Positions 1 to 8,820 of a DNA stretch of 64,000 bases are shown in pieces. The stretch covers positions 25,314 to 89,313 of the forward strand of contig JBOEHJ010000001.1 in NCBI GenBank assembly GCA_050633905.1, given 5' to 3'. How positions within the stretch are numbered: the stretch's first letter is position 1; every line of letters begins with the position of its first letter. A program made the position numbers and the translations under genes. The DNA comes from JANQPX01 sp050633905. Lineage in GTDB: Bacteria; Pseudomonadota; Alphaproteobacteria; Geminicoccales; Geminicoccaceae. The notes under the pieces were generated by a model. It made no database searches and was not told where the DNA came from. It worked only from the letters and a program-made list of their open reading frames with translations.

Positions 1-254
1 TCCAACCGAAGCAAGATCGAACGGCAGCATCTGCCCGTTTCCAACAAGCGATTGCGCTCACACGCAGTTGGAAATCGACTTAAAGTACAAAAGGGTCGCT
101 GAGCTGGAGGGATGAAAGCGTCTTGCCCATCTTCCAGAAGCACTGCACTCTGGAGACGCAACCACAGCGAAACTCGGTGGTCTGGCCGTCACGACATCTG
201 CTTCTTGAAGAGTGGGGACATCGGCCGAGCGATGACAATCAGGAGGCCGACGAC
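1..254. other. Upstream region with no gene seen
   Basis: This stretch precedes TRAP operon 1. Open frames here have no Shine-Dalgarno at a usable distance and no recognisable protein; the one at 112-336 begins only a base or two behind a GGAGGG run and its product is low-complexity and rich in Arg and Cys. It probably holds the promoter of the TRAP operon, but I cannot point to a convincing -35/-10 pair. Confidence 0.4.
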
Positions 255-296
255 ATGCATGAAGCAGCTAATCAGAAGCAGGACGGCGTTCGATGA
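255..296 (+). CDS. Leader peptide of TRAP operon 1
   Basis: A 13-codon ORF, MHEAANQKQDGVR, begins 8 nt behind a perfect AGGAGG (241-246). Its TGA (294-296) overlaps the dctQ start (293) as ATGA. The same layout precedes the other two TRAP operons in this window. The geometry suggests translational coupling, with ribosomes ending the leader re-initiating on dctQ, which has no strong Shine-Dalgarno of its own. The peptide resembles nothing I know. That it is translated is inference from the Shine-Dalgarno, the spacing and the overlap. Confidence 0.5.
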   Translation: MHEAANQKQDGVR

Positions 297-841
297 AAGC
301 GCTGGAGCGAGGGATCATGCTCATTGCGCGCATTAACCAGGTTACCTGCCTTGCCGGTAGGCATATTGGATGGGTGCTGATCGGGCTGATGACGCTGATC
401 ATTCTGCTCCAGGTTTTTTTCCGGTATGTCCTCGGCAGTGCGCTGACTTGGTCGGAAGAAGTGGCGCGTTTCATGATGATCTGGATGACCTTTCTGATTG
501 CGCCCGTTGCCTATCGGCATGGCGTGAACGTATCCCTCGATTTTTTTGCCTCTCGAATCAAAGGGCGCACAAAGGACATGCTTTCGATCGTGCTCAATCT
601 CTTGATCATTCTTTTCTTGGCGATTTTCTTTTTCGAAAGCTTCGGGCTGATCGAGCGCGGACTCAAGCTCAAGGCGAGCACGGTCAGCATTCCAATGGCC
701 TATATCTACATGGTTTTGCCGATCAGCTTTTTCCTGATGTTTCTTGTTGCTCTGGAATTGATCGGCCGGGCGCTGCAAAACCTCGCCGGACAAGAACCAG
801 TAGATCCCCCGAAGGCGCTGCCTTCGCCGCTGCTGGACTGA
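293..841 (+). CDS. TRAP transporter small permease (DctQ), operon 1
   Basis: Small membrane subunit of a tripartite ATP-independent periplasmic importer; it pairs with the DctM subunit downstream to use an ion gradient for uptake of a carboxylate-type solute. The 182 residues form four hydrophobic segments, with the family hallmark after the first helix (FFRYVLGSALTWSEE, about residues 42-56) and a conserved ARFMMIWMTFLIAP stretch in helix 2. It is 6 bp upstream of dctM. The start at 293 is favoured by the ATGA overlap with a leader ORF; an internal ATG at 317 with AGGG upstream is the alternative. The substrate cannot be read from this subunit. Confidence 0.9.
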   Translation: MKALERGIMLIARINQVTCLAGRHIGWVLIGLMTLIILLQVFFRYVLGSALTWSEEVARFMMIWMTFLIAPVAYRHGVNVSLDFFASRIKGRTKDMLSIVLNLLIILFLAIFFFESFGLIERGLKLKASTVSIPMAYIYMVLPISFFLMFLVALELIGRALQNLAGQEPVDPPKALPSPLLD

Positions 842-847
842 CGCCTC

Positions 848-2134
848 ATGTCCTTGGTCTTTTTCTGGATCCTGCTGGCATTGCTCTTCATCGGCATGCC
901 GGTCGTCTTTTCCTTAGCCCTGGCGCCTACGCTCTCGCTTCTGCTCGACGGTCAATGGGGCATGCTGAAGGGGCTAGTCGGGCGCATCTATGTGGGAATC
1001 GACAGCTTTCCGTTGATGGCGGTGCCGTTTTTCATCCTCGCGGGCGAGGTGATGAACCATGGTGGCATTACGCGGAGTTTAGTCAATCTATCGCAATCCC
1101 TGATTGGCCATGTCAGGGGTGGTCTTGCCCAGGTCAATATTCTCTCCTCGATCATGTTCGCCGGTCTTTCCGGTTCCGCGGTCGCCGATACCTCGGCGCT
1201 GGGCTCGATGCTGATCCCGGCGATGGAACAGAATGGTTATTCCAGAAAATTCGCTGCTGCAGTAACCGCGGCCTCGTCCGTGATCGGCCCAATCATCCCA
1301 CCTTCTGGCATCATGATCCTTTATGCCTTCGTAATGAACGTTTCCGTCGCGGGCTTGTTCGCGGCCGGCATCGTGCCTGGTCTGCTGGTGGGCATCGGCT
1401 TGATGCTGATGACCACCTATCTCGCGCGTATCAGAGGGTTTCCTGTCGCGAGCGAAAAAGCGAGCTGGGGGGATCGCGGTGTTGCGCTCAAATCGGCGAT
1501 CCTGCCGCTCTTGACCCCGATCATTCTCTTGGGCGGAATTCTAGGCGGCGTCTTCACCCCGACGGAAGCTGCAGCCGTCGCGGCCGCCTACGCCCTGATC
1601 ATCGCGCTCTTTGTTCTGAGAACTCTGAGAGTCCGTGACCTGCCGCGCATTCTCTACAACACCGCACTTTCCTCAGGCACGATCCTTCTCCTGGTAGGCG
1701 CCGCTGTCGCCTTTGCCTGGGTAGTCACCATCTCCGGCACACCGCAAAAGCTGACCGAGCTGATCGTCGATTTCACCGACAATCCCTATCTACTGCTGTT
1801 CATGATCAACATCCTGTTGTTCGTGGTTGGCATGTTTCTGGATGCAGGCCCGGCGATCCTCATCTTGGGTCCGATCCTAGCCCCGGTGTTCATTAGTCTT
1901 GGCATTCATCCCTTGCATTTTGCGATCGTGATGTGTGTAAACGTTACAGTAGGTCTGGCGACCCCACCGATGGGGCTGGTGTTGTTCGTCGCGTCCAGCA
2001 TTTCGGGCGAGAAGGTAGAGTCAATTGCCTGGGAGATGATGCCGTTCCTCGCGATCGAGGTGGTGGTCATCTTTCTGATCACCTTCGTCCCGGCGATTTC
2101 GATGACCATTCCACGGCTTCTGGGATTTGCTTAA
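848..2134 (+). CDS. TRAP transporter large permease (DctM), operon 1
   Basis: Ion-coupled transport subunit of the TRAP importer, 428 residues with about 12 hydrophobic segments. Family signatures include PFFILAGEVMNHGGI, the GLSGSAVADTSALGS motif and ASSVIGPIIPPSGI in the first half, and GLATPPMGLVLF near the C terminus. It shows the same order of motifs and near-identical segments as the DctM encoded at 17560-18849, so the two are close paralogues. It is followed 63 bp later by its binding protein. Confidence 0.95.
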   Translation: MSLVFFWILLALLFIGMPVVFSLALAPTLSLLLDGQWGMLKGLVGRIYVGIDSFPLMAVPFFILAGEVMNHGGITRSLVNLSQSLIGHVRGGLAQVNILSSIMFAGLSGSAVADTSALGSMLIPAMEQNGYSRKFAAAVTAASSVIGPIIPPSGIMILYAFVMNVSVAGLFAAGIVPGLLVGIGLMLMTTYLARIRGFPVASEKASWGDRGVALKSAILPLLTPIILLGGILGGVFTPTEAAAVAAAYALIIALFVLRTLRVRDLPRILYNTALSSGTILLLVGAAVAFAWVVTISGTPQKLTELIVDFTDNPYLLLFMINILLFVVGMFLDAGPAILILGPILAPVFISLGIHPLHFAIVMCVNVTVGLATPPMGLVLFVASSISGEKVESIAWEMMPFLAIEVVVIFLITFVPAISMTIPRLLGFA

Positions 2135-2197
2135 AGAGGCCGTTAAGATCAACCCAACCCTCGCTGCTGACGAGGTGTCTATCACGGAGGCTAAAAC

Positions 2198-3250
2198 ATG
2201 AAATTCAATCGAATAACATCGGTTTGCGGCGCTGTTCTGCTCGCCACATCGTTAAGCCTAGCCAGTGCCGCCAGCTCCGCGGCGACGATCAAAATTGCGT
2301 TTCTTGGTTCGCAGGATGACGAGGATTTTGACGGTTCACTGGTGTTCAAGGACTTCGTCGAAGCCCGGACCAATGGCGAGGTCACAGTCGAAATCTATCC
2401 CGCAGGTCAGTTCTGCTCGAAATTCGCTGAATGCATTGAGCAGGTGCAAAGCGGCGTGCTCGAGGTCACCATCTCAACCATCGGCGGCTTCGGTAACATC
2501 TTCCCAGCCGGTCAGGTGATGGATCTGCCGTATATGTTTCGGGACGACCGGGTGGCGGAATGCGTCTTTGATGGCCCCTTCGTTAGCCAACTTCGGGACG
2601 CCGTTCTCGGAGAGATCGGCCCGATGCGGTTGATGACCGTCTCCAATACCGGCGGCTGGCGGAACTTCGCGACGGTCGGCAAGCAGATCAAGACGCCGGC
2701 CGATGTCGAAGGCATGAAGATCCGCACCATTCCAGCCGACATCCAGATCGAGCTGGTCAAAGCACTCGGCGGTAGCCCGACGCCAGTTTCTTGGCCAGAG
2801 GTCTACACCTCACTTGCAACCGGCGTGGTCGAAGGGACCAAGAACGGCATCACCGATATCGTCAACATGAAGTTCCAGGAGCATCTGGACTACATCACGC
2901 TGGATGGTCACGCTTATATGGCAGCGCTCTGGTGGATGAATGACGATTTCTTCAAAAGCCTGACGCCTGATCAGCGCAAGATCGTCCATGATGGCTTCAT
3001 GCATCTGAAGACCGTCACCCGCGCCTTACCCATGCGCCGTTCGATCGAAGCCTATGAAGAATTCAAGGAAGCGGGGGGCGAGATCTATGTGCCGACTCCT
3101 GAGGAGAAGGCAGCGTTCCAGGAAGCATCATCCTCGCTTAAAGGCTGGTTCGTGGAGACCTACGGCGATGAGTGGCTGAACAATCTCGAAGGCGCCATCG
3201 GTGAGTGTGAGACGAGGATCGCCGCTGAATATGTGGATGCCACGGAATAG
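2198..3250 (+). CDS. TRAP transporter substrate-binding protein (DctP), operon 1
   Basis: Periplasmic solute receptor that hands substrate to DctQM. The 350 residues start with a Sec signal peptide (VCGAVLLATSLSLASAASSA). The TRAP-typical central region is present: IRTIPADIQIELVKALGG followed by PTPVSWPEVYTSLATGVVEG, which carries the helix-strand contacting the substrate carboxylate; the conserved Arg is in MKIRTI. GGAGG lies 7 nt before ATG. Four extra Cys (FCSKFAEC, AECVF, GECETR) are partly shared with DctP2 and may form disulphides. It most resembles the DctP at 18888-19958 in this window, so related acids may be carried. The substrate is unknown. Confidence 0.93.
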   Translation: MKFNRITSVCGAVLLATSLSLASAASSAATIKIAFLGSQDDEDFDGSLVFKDFVEARTNGEVTVEIYPAGQFCSKFAECIEQVQSGVLEVTISTIGGFGNIFPAGQVMDLPYMFRDDRVAECVFDGPFVSQLRDAVLGEIGPMRLMTVSNTGGWRNFATVGKQIKTPADVEGMKIRTIPADIQIELVKALGGSPTPVSWPEVYTSLATGVVEGTKNGITDIVNMKFQEHLDYITLDGHAYMAALWWMNDDFFKSLTPDQRKIVHDGFMHLKTVTRALPMRRSIEAYEEFKEAGGEIYVPTPEEKAAFQEASSSLKGWFVETYGDEWLNNLEGAIGECETRIAAEYVDATE

Positions 3251-3307
3251 GAACATCTAGTTGCCGAATAGCTGAGCGCTATGCGCATTCGGATCCCATC
3301 GAGATCG

Positions 3308-3345
3308 GAGCGCCGGGACAATGTGTCTCCCGGCGCTCTTTCTTT
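3308..3345 (+). terminator. Rho-independent terminator of TRAP operon 1
   Basis: An 11-bp GC-rich stem (GAGCGCCGGGA pairing with TCTCCCGGCGCTC, allowing one extra base) with a short loop is followed by TTTCTTTT. It lies 58 bp behind the dctP stop codon, in the right place to end the operon. Confidence 0.85.
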
Positions 3346-3389
3346 TCAGCTATAATCATCAATCATCTGGAACAACGGATAGCGTGATC

Positions 3390-3632
3390 ATGACTGGTGA
3401 AGCGACACTTCGAATTACCCCGGACATGAACGAAGACGAAATCATTCAGGCTTGTGCAGAAGCCGTCGTGGAAGAAAGCCCGGACGATATCGTAGCTCAG
3501 TTGGACAAGGCGGCCGCGGATGAGGGCTATTCCAGCGCGCTCAATCTTGTCAAAGCCAATATGAAAACGGAGCGTGCGCAATATGAGACGCTGGAAGGCT
3601 GGCTTGCCGCCCTTCCTGGACGCTTCCGGTAA
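3390..3632 (+). CDS. Small acidic protein of unknown function
   Basis: An 80-residue, mostly helical, Glu/Asp-rich soluble protein with no signal peptide or membrane segment. Only the C-terminal part (LEGWLAALPGRFR) is basic or aromatic. The ATG at 3390 (MTGEATLRITPDMNEDEI) is preferred over the upstream start at 3321, which would add an unlikely hydrophobic stretch read through the terminator. It sits between TRAP operon 1 and the dioxygenase gene, on the same strand. I do not recognise a family. Confidence 0.55.
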   Translation: MTGEATLRITPDMNEDEIIQACAEAVVEESPDDIVAQLDKAAADEGYSSALNLVKANMKTERAQYETLEGWLAALPGRFR

Positions 3633-3709
3633 TTGCCCCGTCACGGATCGATTACCCTGATCTGCCACTGTTCTAGACTGCCCCAATCAAGTAAAACACG
3701 TGGGAGACG

Positions 3710-4717
3710 ATGATGGATCAATTTCTTGACCTCACCCAAGAAGTCGTGGATCTCCCCGAAGTTATCGACCCGTCCATCCAACGAAAAGCCTGGTTGGCGA
3801 ATGACCTCGCCGATAAGGAATGGGTCATCGAGATGACCGATCAGGTCCTCGCTGAAATTGACCATCTGATCGCGGCACTGAAGGCAAAGCCTTTGCCGCT
3901 CTATCTGCGCAGCCCGGATGGATTCGAGCTCCCTGAGCTGAGGCGTCTCTATGCCGAGGTCAAGAAAAATTTGGATGAGGGCATCGGCTTTGTGGTTCTG
4001 GATAAGATGCCAATCGACGATCATCCGTTGGACGATATTCTCGGCTGCTATTGGGTGTTGAGTCAGCTACTCGGGCCGACCGTCGCGCAGAAATGGGACG
4101 GTACCATGATCTATGATGTGACCGACACCAAACAGAACTACAGCTATGGGGTGCGGGGCTCAGCGACCAATGTCGAGCTGGTATTCCATACCGACAATGC
4201 GTTTGGCGCAAGAGTGCCTGACTATGTGGGGCTGTTCTGCAAATATCCTGCGGCCTCAGGCGGCCTAAGCCGCTTTTGTAGTCTCTATGCTGTGCATGAG
4301 CGGCTGCGCCAGGCCTATCCAAATGCGCTTCGGCGGCTTTATCAGCCCATGTATTTCGATCGACAGGCCGAGCATGAGGAGGGCGCTGCCAAGGCATCCT
4401 TCGCCCCGTTTTTCTCATGGCGTGAAGGGCGTCTCATGTGCCGCGCCAACAGCTCGCTGGTGCGCAAAGGCTATGAGGTCGCAGGCGTTACCATGGATGA
4501 TGATCTCGTTTCGGCAATCGAGGCTGTCGATGCCGTCACCGCCGCCGGCGACCTCTGGATTGAGGCCCCTCTTTTGCGCGGTCAGGTCCAGTACTTGAAT
4601 AATCATGAGCTCGGTCACTATCGTTCCACGTTCATTGACAGCGACGACCCCACAATGAAACGACATCTCTATCGCCTCTGGCACCGTACCGACGGTGATC
4701 GAACCTATGACGGTTGA
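3710..4717 (+). CDS. TauD/TfdA-type Fe(II)/2-oxoglutarate dioxygenase
   Basis: Predicted cytosolic oxygenase that couples decarboxylation of 2-oxoglutarate to hydroxylation of a small organic acid. The 335-residue protein shows the iron triad as HTDNAFG (H and D, about residues 164-166) and a distal His in NNHELGHYRSTF (about 299), with Arg residues after it (HLYRLWHR) to bind 2-oxoglutarate. The fold region PDYVGLFCKYPAASGGLS is typical of TauD/gamma-butyrobetaine hydroxylase relatives. ATG at 3710 or 3713 follows GGGAGA. Its position after a TRAP operon suggests the imported acid could be its substrate, but that is only context. Confidence 0.8.
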   Translation: MMDQFLDLTQEVVDLPEVIDPSIQRKAWLANDLADKEWVIEMTDQVLAEIDHLIAALKAKPLPLYLRSPDGFELPELRRLYAEVKKNLDEGIGFVVLDKMPIDDHPLDDILGCYWVLSQLLGPTVAQKWDGTMIYDVTDTKQNYSYGVRGSATNVELVFHTDNAFGARVPDYVGLFCKYPAASGGLSRFCSLYAVHERLRQAYPNALRRLYQPMYFDRQAEHEEGAAKASFAPFFSWREGRLMCRANSSLVRKGYEVAGVTMDDDLVSAIEAVDAVTAAGDLWIEAPLLRGQVQYLNNHELGHYRSTFIDSDDPTMKRHLYRLWHRTDGDRTYDG

Positions 4718-4910
4718 TGGTCGATCCTGAGCGTTCCAAGGACTGAGGTTTGCCTTCCATTCCAAGGAATCCGAGGGTTCGCAAGTAACATTATTGTGCG
4801 TTGTCAGCACTGATAACGAGCCTTGACCGTCTTGCTCCCACGGTCACGGCTTGGCAACAATAAGGTGTGCAATGCACCAAACAAAAAAAGCCTCGGGGGA
4901 GATGCTATCC

Positions 4911-5951
4911 ATGACGTCCGTTTCATGTCCGGCCAGATTGGCGTCTTTACTAAGCCTGTCGATCTTGTCATTCCCGGCTCTTGCTGCCCAACAATCAGAA
5001 GACGCGTTTCGCTATTGCGAAACCTTCACGTTCCAGATCGAAAACGATGAAGTCGGCGGGTCTGATAGGCATTATACCAGCGGCAACAAGCTCTCCTGCG
5101 CTGGATCGATGCCTGGCATCGTCAAGAGGCAGCTTCAGCCGCTAGTGCCAGACGGCATGGAAGGACGTTTCGGGTTGAGCTACGGTCTCGGCCATAATTT
5201 CTATACACCGGATGATCTATCAGAAACCGACCTGATCGAAGATGATCACCCCTATGCGGGCTGGCTTTATCTCGATTTTGGTTTCAACACGGAGGTCAGG
5301 TCGGCGTCAGGCGACATCCGCTATCATGACAATCTCGGTGTACAATTGGGCGTCGTCGGCCCTCTTGCCGGCGGCGAGGAGGTGCAAACATTCACCCATG
5401 ACGTGCTGAATGCCACCGAGCCCGAAGGTTGGGATAATCAGCTGGACAACGAGCTGGGCATCAACTTTTTTTATGATCGACAATGGACCGGTCTCTGGCG
5501 GCAGCCCTTGACGGTTGACGGTAAACCCTCGTCGCTGGTCATCGATATGTCGCCGAAGCTTGGCGCAGCACTCGGCAATATCTATACCCATGCAGCCACA
5601 GGGATGACCTTGCGCCTCGGCAGGTTTGAGACCAACGACCATGGGCCGCCCGCGATCCGGCCAAGCTTTACTGGTTCGGACAGATTTCCACGGACCGGCG
5701 GCTTTTCTGCCTATCTCTTCGGCGGGGTGGAAGGACGAGCGGTTGCCCGTAACATCTTTCTTGATGGCAATAGCTTCGATAGCAACAGCCCGAATGTCGA
5801 CAAAAAGACGCTCGTTGGAGAGGTACGCTTCGGCCTGGCCGTGACCTATAGCGACGTTCGTGTTTCCTACACTCATGTTCTTCGCAGCCGTGAGTTCGAA
5901 GGCCAGGAACCCCAGGCCTTCGGCGGCGTCACACTTTCCATCGGGCTCTAG
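4911..5951 (+). CDS. LpxR-family outer-membrane lipid A deacylase
   Basis: A DUF2219/LpxR-type beta-barrel, which in characterised members removes the 3'-O-acyloxyacyl chains of lipid A at the outer membrane. After a signal peptide ending FPALAAQ, the protein shows the hallmark FQIENDEVGGSDRHYTSGNK (catalytic-site Asn/Asp and the YTSG motif), DHPYAGWLYLDFGFN, and a final strand ending GGVTLSIGL as expected of outer-membrane barrels. ATG at 4911 is chosen because GGGGGAG lies 9 nt upstream; an in-frame ATG at 4902 touches that site. About 346 residues, close to family length. Deacylase activity is family inference. Confidence 0.8.
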   Translation: MTSVSCPARLASLLSLSILSFPALAAQQSEDAFRYCETFTFQIENDEVGGSDRHYTSGNKLSCAGSMPGIVKRQLQPLVPDGMEGRFGLSYGLGHNFYTPDDLSETDLIEDDHPYAGWLYLDFGFNTEVRSASGDIRYHDNLGVQLGVVGPLAGGEEVQTFTHDVLNATEPEGWDNQLDNELGINFFYDRQWTGLWRQPLTVDGKPSSLVIDMSPKLGAALGNIYTHAATGMTLRLGRFETNDHGPPAIRPSFTGSDRFPRTGGFSAYLFGGVEGRAVARNIFLDGNSFDSNSPNVDKKTLVGEVRFGLAVTYSDVRVSYTHVLRSREFEGQEPQAFGGVTLSIGL

Positions 5952-5991
5952 GTGGGGGAGTGGGCCAGAACTGAAGAACCCCAAAGATACC

Positions 5992-8406
5992 CTATTGGGC
6001 CAAGTAGTAACCGCCAAAGCCGAGGATGGACGACCAGACGCGAATGGAGATCTCGTCCTCGCCGCCATAGGTTGAGATGAGATGGTCGAACATGTCATCG
6101 GCAAGCTCGGCGAAGCGTCCGCCATTCTCATCATCGACCTTCGCGCAGGCGTTAAGACCGCTCAGCCAAAGCCAGCCATAGCTGGCTTCATCAGTCCATT
6201 CCACGATATCGGTGGGTGTGCGCTCATAGACGAAATCATAGGCGCCGCCCAACCAGCTTGCCGAGTCGGCGAGGTCGTTACAACTGCCGATGATCGCCTG
6301 CTTCAGCGCCGGGCTCCGCCACTGGCCCTCCGGGTCGAGATAGGCCATCTGCATCGCTTCGAGGCCTTGGCCGGACCAGACGGGTTGGTCGCTCGGATAG
6401 TAGCCCTGACCATTGTTGATATAGGGCACCAGCGCATCAAGCTGCTCGTTCAAGAGCTGACCGTAAGACGTGCCGTTCGGCAGTTTGATGCCTTCGCCCG
6501 CCTGCTCGAAGGCCTGGGTGCCTTCCGGAAAGAGCTTGGCACCGGTATAGAGCGCACGCATGATCCAGGCTGCCGGGCGGGATGCATGTTCGAGCAGCCA
6601 ATCGGTTTGGCTGCGAACGGTGCCGCCGGATCGCGCAGAAAAATACGCGAGCGCATCGATATGCTGCTGCGCCAGATCCTTGGCCCAGGCCTCGCCGGTC
6701 AGGTGATGCCATAAGAGAAAAGCGCGATAGCCATAGCCGAAATCAGGGATCGGATCTTGGCAGGTACCGAGATCCTCCATCGGACAATCTCCCTTGCGGT
6801 AGAAATGGCCACTGCTTTTCGGCTGGTAGGGGAAGAACTTGGCCATCCCCACATCCATTTGGTGGCGCAAGGCTGCTCGGGCTCGATGCCAAAGCTCCTC
6901 GTCACCGGTCCGCGCCCAGCCAAGGAGGAGGCCGAGCGCCAGATCATATTGCAGACCGCCCCAATTTTGATACTGCACGTTCTCGAACGAATAGCTGAGG
7001 CTTATTTGATAATCGCCATAGCCGCGCCAGCCGAAATTATCATCGAACTCATCCTGTGCGCCGATCGAGGCAGCGGCACCCCGGATGAGCTGGTCGTAGG
7101 CATCGTTGGGGGCAAGAGAGCCATCGAAACTGCTCCACCAGGACGGCAGGCTGCGTTCCTTCGGCGGCGCCTTGATCGCTGCCAGCGCTTCTTTGGATTT
7201 GCTGGCATCGACCACCACGGCAAGATCGAGGGTCATCCCGATGCCGCCGGTCCATTTGGCAGGCTCAACCAGTGCGTTGACGACAAGGTCGCGGCCGATC
7301 GAAAAGGCCTCGATTGGCCAATGTTGCCAAAGATCGACCACGCCGAGCGCATAACCGCTATCTTTGAGCGCATCGTCCGGCAAGCGCTTGAAGGTGATCT
7401 CAAAGGGCTTCTTGCTCACAGGCTCGACCCGTAGGGCCCGGGCGCGGACGATACTCTCTGTATCATAGGTGGCTTCGGTGAACATCGTTACCGCCGAATC
7501 CTTGTCCAGCTGGTAGCTGCCGAGATCGAGCTCCGCTGAGTTCTGGTCGAGAAACAAGCGTTCGACGCCGCCACTATGTTGGATCTCGTAGACTACATCC
7601 TCAGCCCGTTTATGGCCTTCTGTCAGGCCGAATGGTGTCAGCAAGGCGGTAAGTTTGGCCTCGCCGACAATGCCTGGAATCCAGGTAATCGAATTGGTTC
7701 GCCCAAGCGCCCGGTCCGGGTCCTCGGTCGCCCCATGGATCAGCTCAATCTCCTCTATGGCGGTGTCGCGGCGCCAGTGAAAGGGCGCCCCTTCACCGCT
7801 GTAAACGATGACGTCGGGATCGACATTGACATGCCGGCCAGTAAAGGAACTCATCTGCCGGAAATAGTGGCCCTTGAGATCCGACGTCGTGCGCAACGTG
7901 ACGCTATAATTGGAGAGGAGTCGATCGTTCCAGTAATCCTCCCATTGCGCTTCCGTGTCGAAATTCTCATGCCGGTCCATTAAGGATAAGGCGAGATGGG
8001 CGTAGGGCTGGTTTTCGAAAAAGCGATAGCGGGCGACATACCAGAGGTTCTTCGATTGATCAGCCCAACCACGCACCTCGACCCAATCATTGCCCTTCAA
8101 GAACTCACTCGGCGGGCCGAAGACTGACGTTGAGCCCAGAAAGTCAGCACTCGCCTCACCCGCAATCAGTTTCGCCACGCCATCCACGGTCATTTCATCG
8201 AAGACAGTAAAGGCCGTTTTCGAAATTGCCCATTGATAAGCACCGCTTTTGACATCGAAGCGGTCACCGCCCTCCTCGATCGTCATCGCCTGTCCAGGTG
8301 CCGGGAGGGTGACGGCAAACAGCGCGAAGGCGAGCATGCCGATATGGGAAGAAAACCGGCGCAGCACCGACAAGAGCGGTGCATCATTTGAGCGTGAGGC
8401 GTTCAT
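5992..8406 (-). CDS. Large secreted protein, exo-rhamnogalacturonan lyase-like
   Basis: An 804-residue exported protein with a signal peptide (HIGMLAFALFAVTLPAPGQA). The first half is beta-rich (for example HYFRQMSSFTGRHVNVDPD). The C-terminal half, from about residue 450, is alpha-helical with repeated aromatic segments (FGWRGYGDYQ, QYQNWGGLQYDLALGLLLGW, DFGYGYRAFLLWHHLTG), as in alpha/alpha-toroid enzymes. The arrangement resembles PcRGLX-type exo-rhamnogalacturonan lyases (PL26) and related proteins, but I cannot name catalytic residues with certainty. The divergent sugar ABC importer supports a role in breaking down an acidic polysaccharide. Another glycan substrate is quite possible. Confidence 0.45.
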   Translation of the reverse strand: MNASRSNDAPLLSVLRRFSSHIGMLAFALFAVTLPAPGQAMTIEEGGDRFDVKSGAYQWAISKTAFTVFDEMTVDGVAKLIAGEASADFLGSTSVFGPPSEFLKGNDWVEVRGWADQSKNLWYVARYRFFENQPYAHLALSLMDRHENFDTEAQWEDYWNDRLLSNYSVTLRTTSDLKGHYFRQMSSFTGRHVNVDPDVIVYSGEGAPFHWRRDTAIEEIELIHGATEDPDRALGRTNSITWIPGIVGEAKLTALLTPFGLTEGHKRAEDVVYEIQHSGGVERLFLDQNSAELDLGSYQLDKDSAVTMFTEATYDTESIVRARALRVEPVSKKPFEITFKRLPDDALKDSGYALGVVDLWQHWPIEAFSIGRDLVVNALVEPAKWTGGIGMTLDLAVVVDASKSKEALAAIKAPPKERSLPSWWSSFDGSLAPNDAYDQLIRGAAASIGAQDEFDDNFGWRGYGDYQISLSYSFENVQYQNWGGLQYDLALGLLLGWARTGDEELWHRARAALRHQMDVGMAKFFPYQPKSSGHFYRKGDCPMEDLGTCQDPIPDFGYGYRAFLLWHHLTGEAWAKDLAQQHIDALAYFSARSGGTVRSQTDWLLEHASRPAAWIMRALYTGAKLFPEGTQAFEQAGEGIKLPNGTSYGQLLNEQLDALVPYINNGQGYYPSDQPVWSGQGLEAMQMAYLDPEGQWRSPALKQAIIGSCNDLADSASWLGGAYDFVYERTPTDIVEWTDEASYGWLWLSGLNACAKVDDENGGRFAELADDMFDHLISTYGGEDEISIRVWSSILGFGGYYLAQ

Positions 8407-8820
8407 GATCAGTCCAGTGATTTGATCGGCTGGGATGAGCCAGGCTTACCAATAGTGACATATCAAACAACGAGCGCTGTAACCCGTCATGTTCAGCGCG
8501 TCATTCCTCGCTTTGAATCACGACAGCCCCAGAACATCAATGACGAAGAAACAGGTAGCTGCAGGTCATTACGATTGCGCGGTAGGCTAAACGCTGAAGG
8601 GGCAGATTTGTCAAGCCGACGCTGGATAACAGGCCATTTTGGCGGGAGATATTCTCGTGCGGATGGACGTTGCTAATGCCGCCTAATCGTGAGCCTTTGG
8701 GATGCTTGACAGAGAATTCGAAGGCATCGTACCGTGAAACTACGAACAACAAGCAAACAAATGTTCAATTAGTCACCCGGTGTTCCTTTTGAACAACGGT
8801 GATCTGGGGGCAGTTCAGGG
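8407..8820. other. Divergent promoter region between lyase and ABC importer
   Basis: About 415 bp without a supportable gene. It must hold the promoters of the lyase-like gene (leftward) and the sugar ABC importer (rightward). The last 130 bp are AT-richer. I found no strong inverted repeat or recognisable operator. Confidence 0.4.

Noticed and set aside
112..336. 74-codon frame upstream of dctQ1
   Set aside because: Its Shine-Dalgarno is too close to the start, and the frame overlaps both the better-supported leader ORF and dctQ1 in a different phase. The product is low-complexity.
4728..4770. Possible further copy of the dispersed element behind the dioxygenase gene
   Set aside because: GAGCGTTCCAAG and GAGGTTTGCC resemble copy A, but there is no core hairpin and no spacer. 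Too weak to count.
5992..8406. Treating plus-strand frames inside the lyase-like gene (for example 6082-6714 and 6757-7434) as genes
   Set aside because: They are complements of a long continuous coding frame with a signal peptide and domain-like composition.
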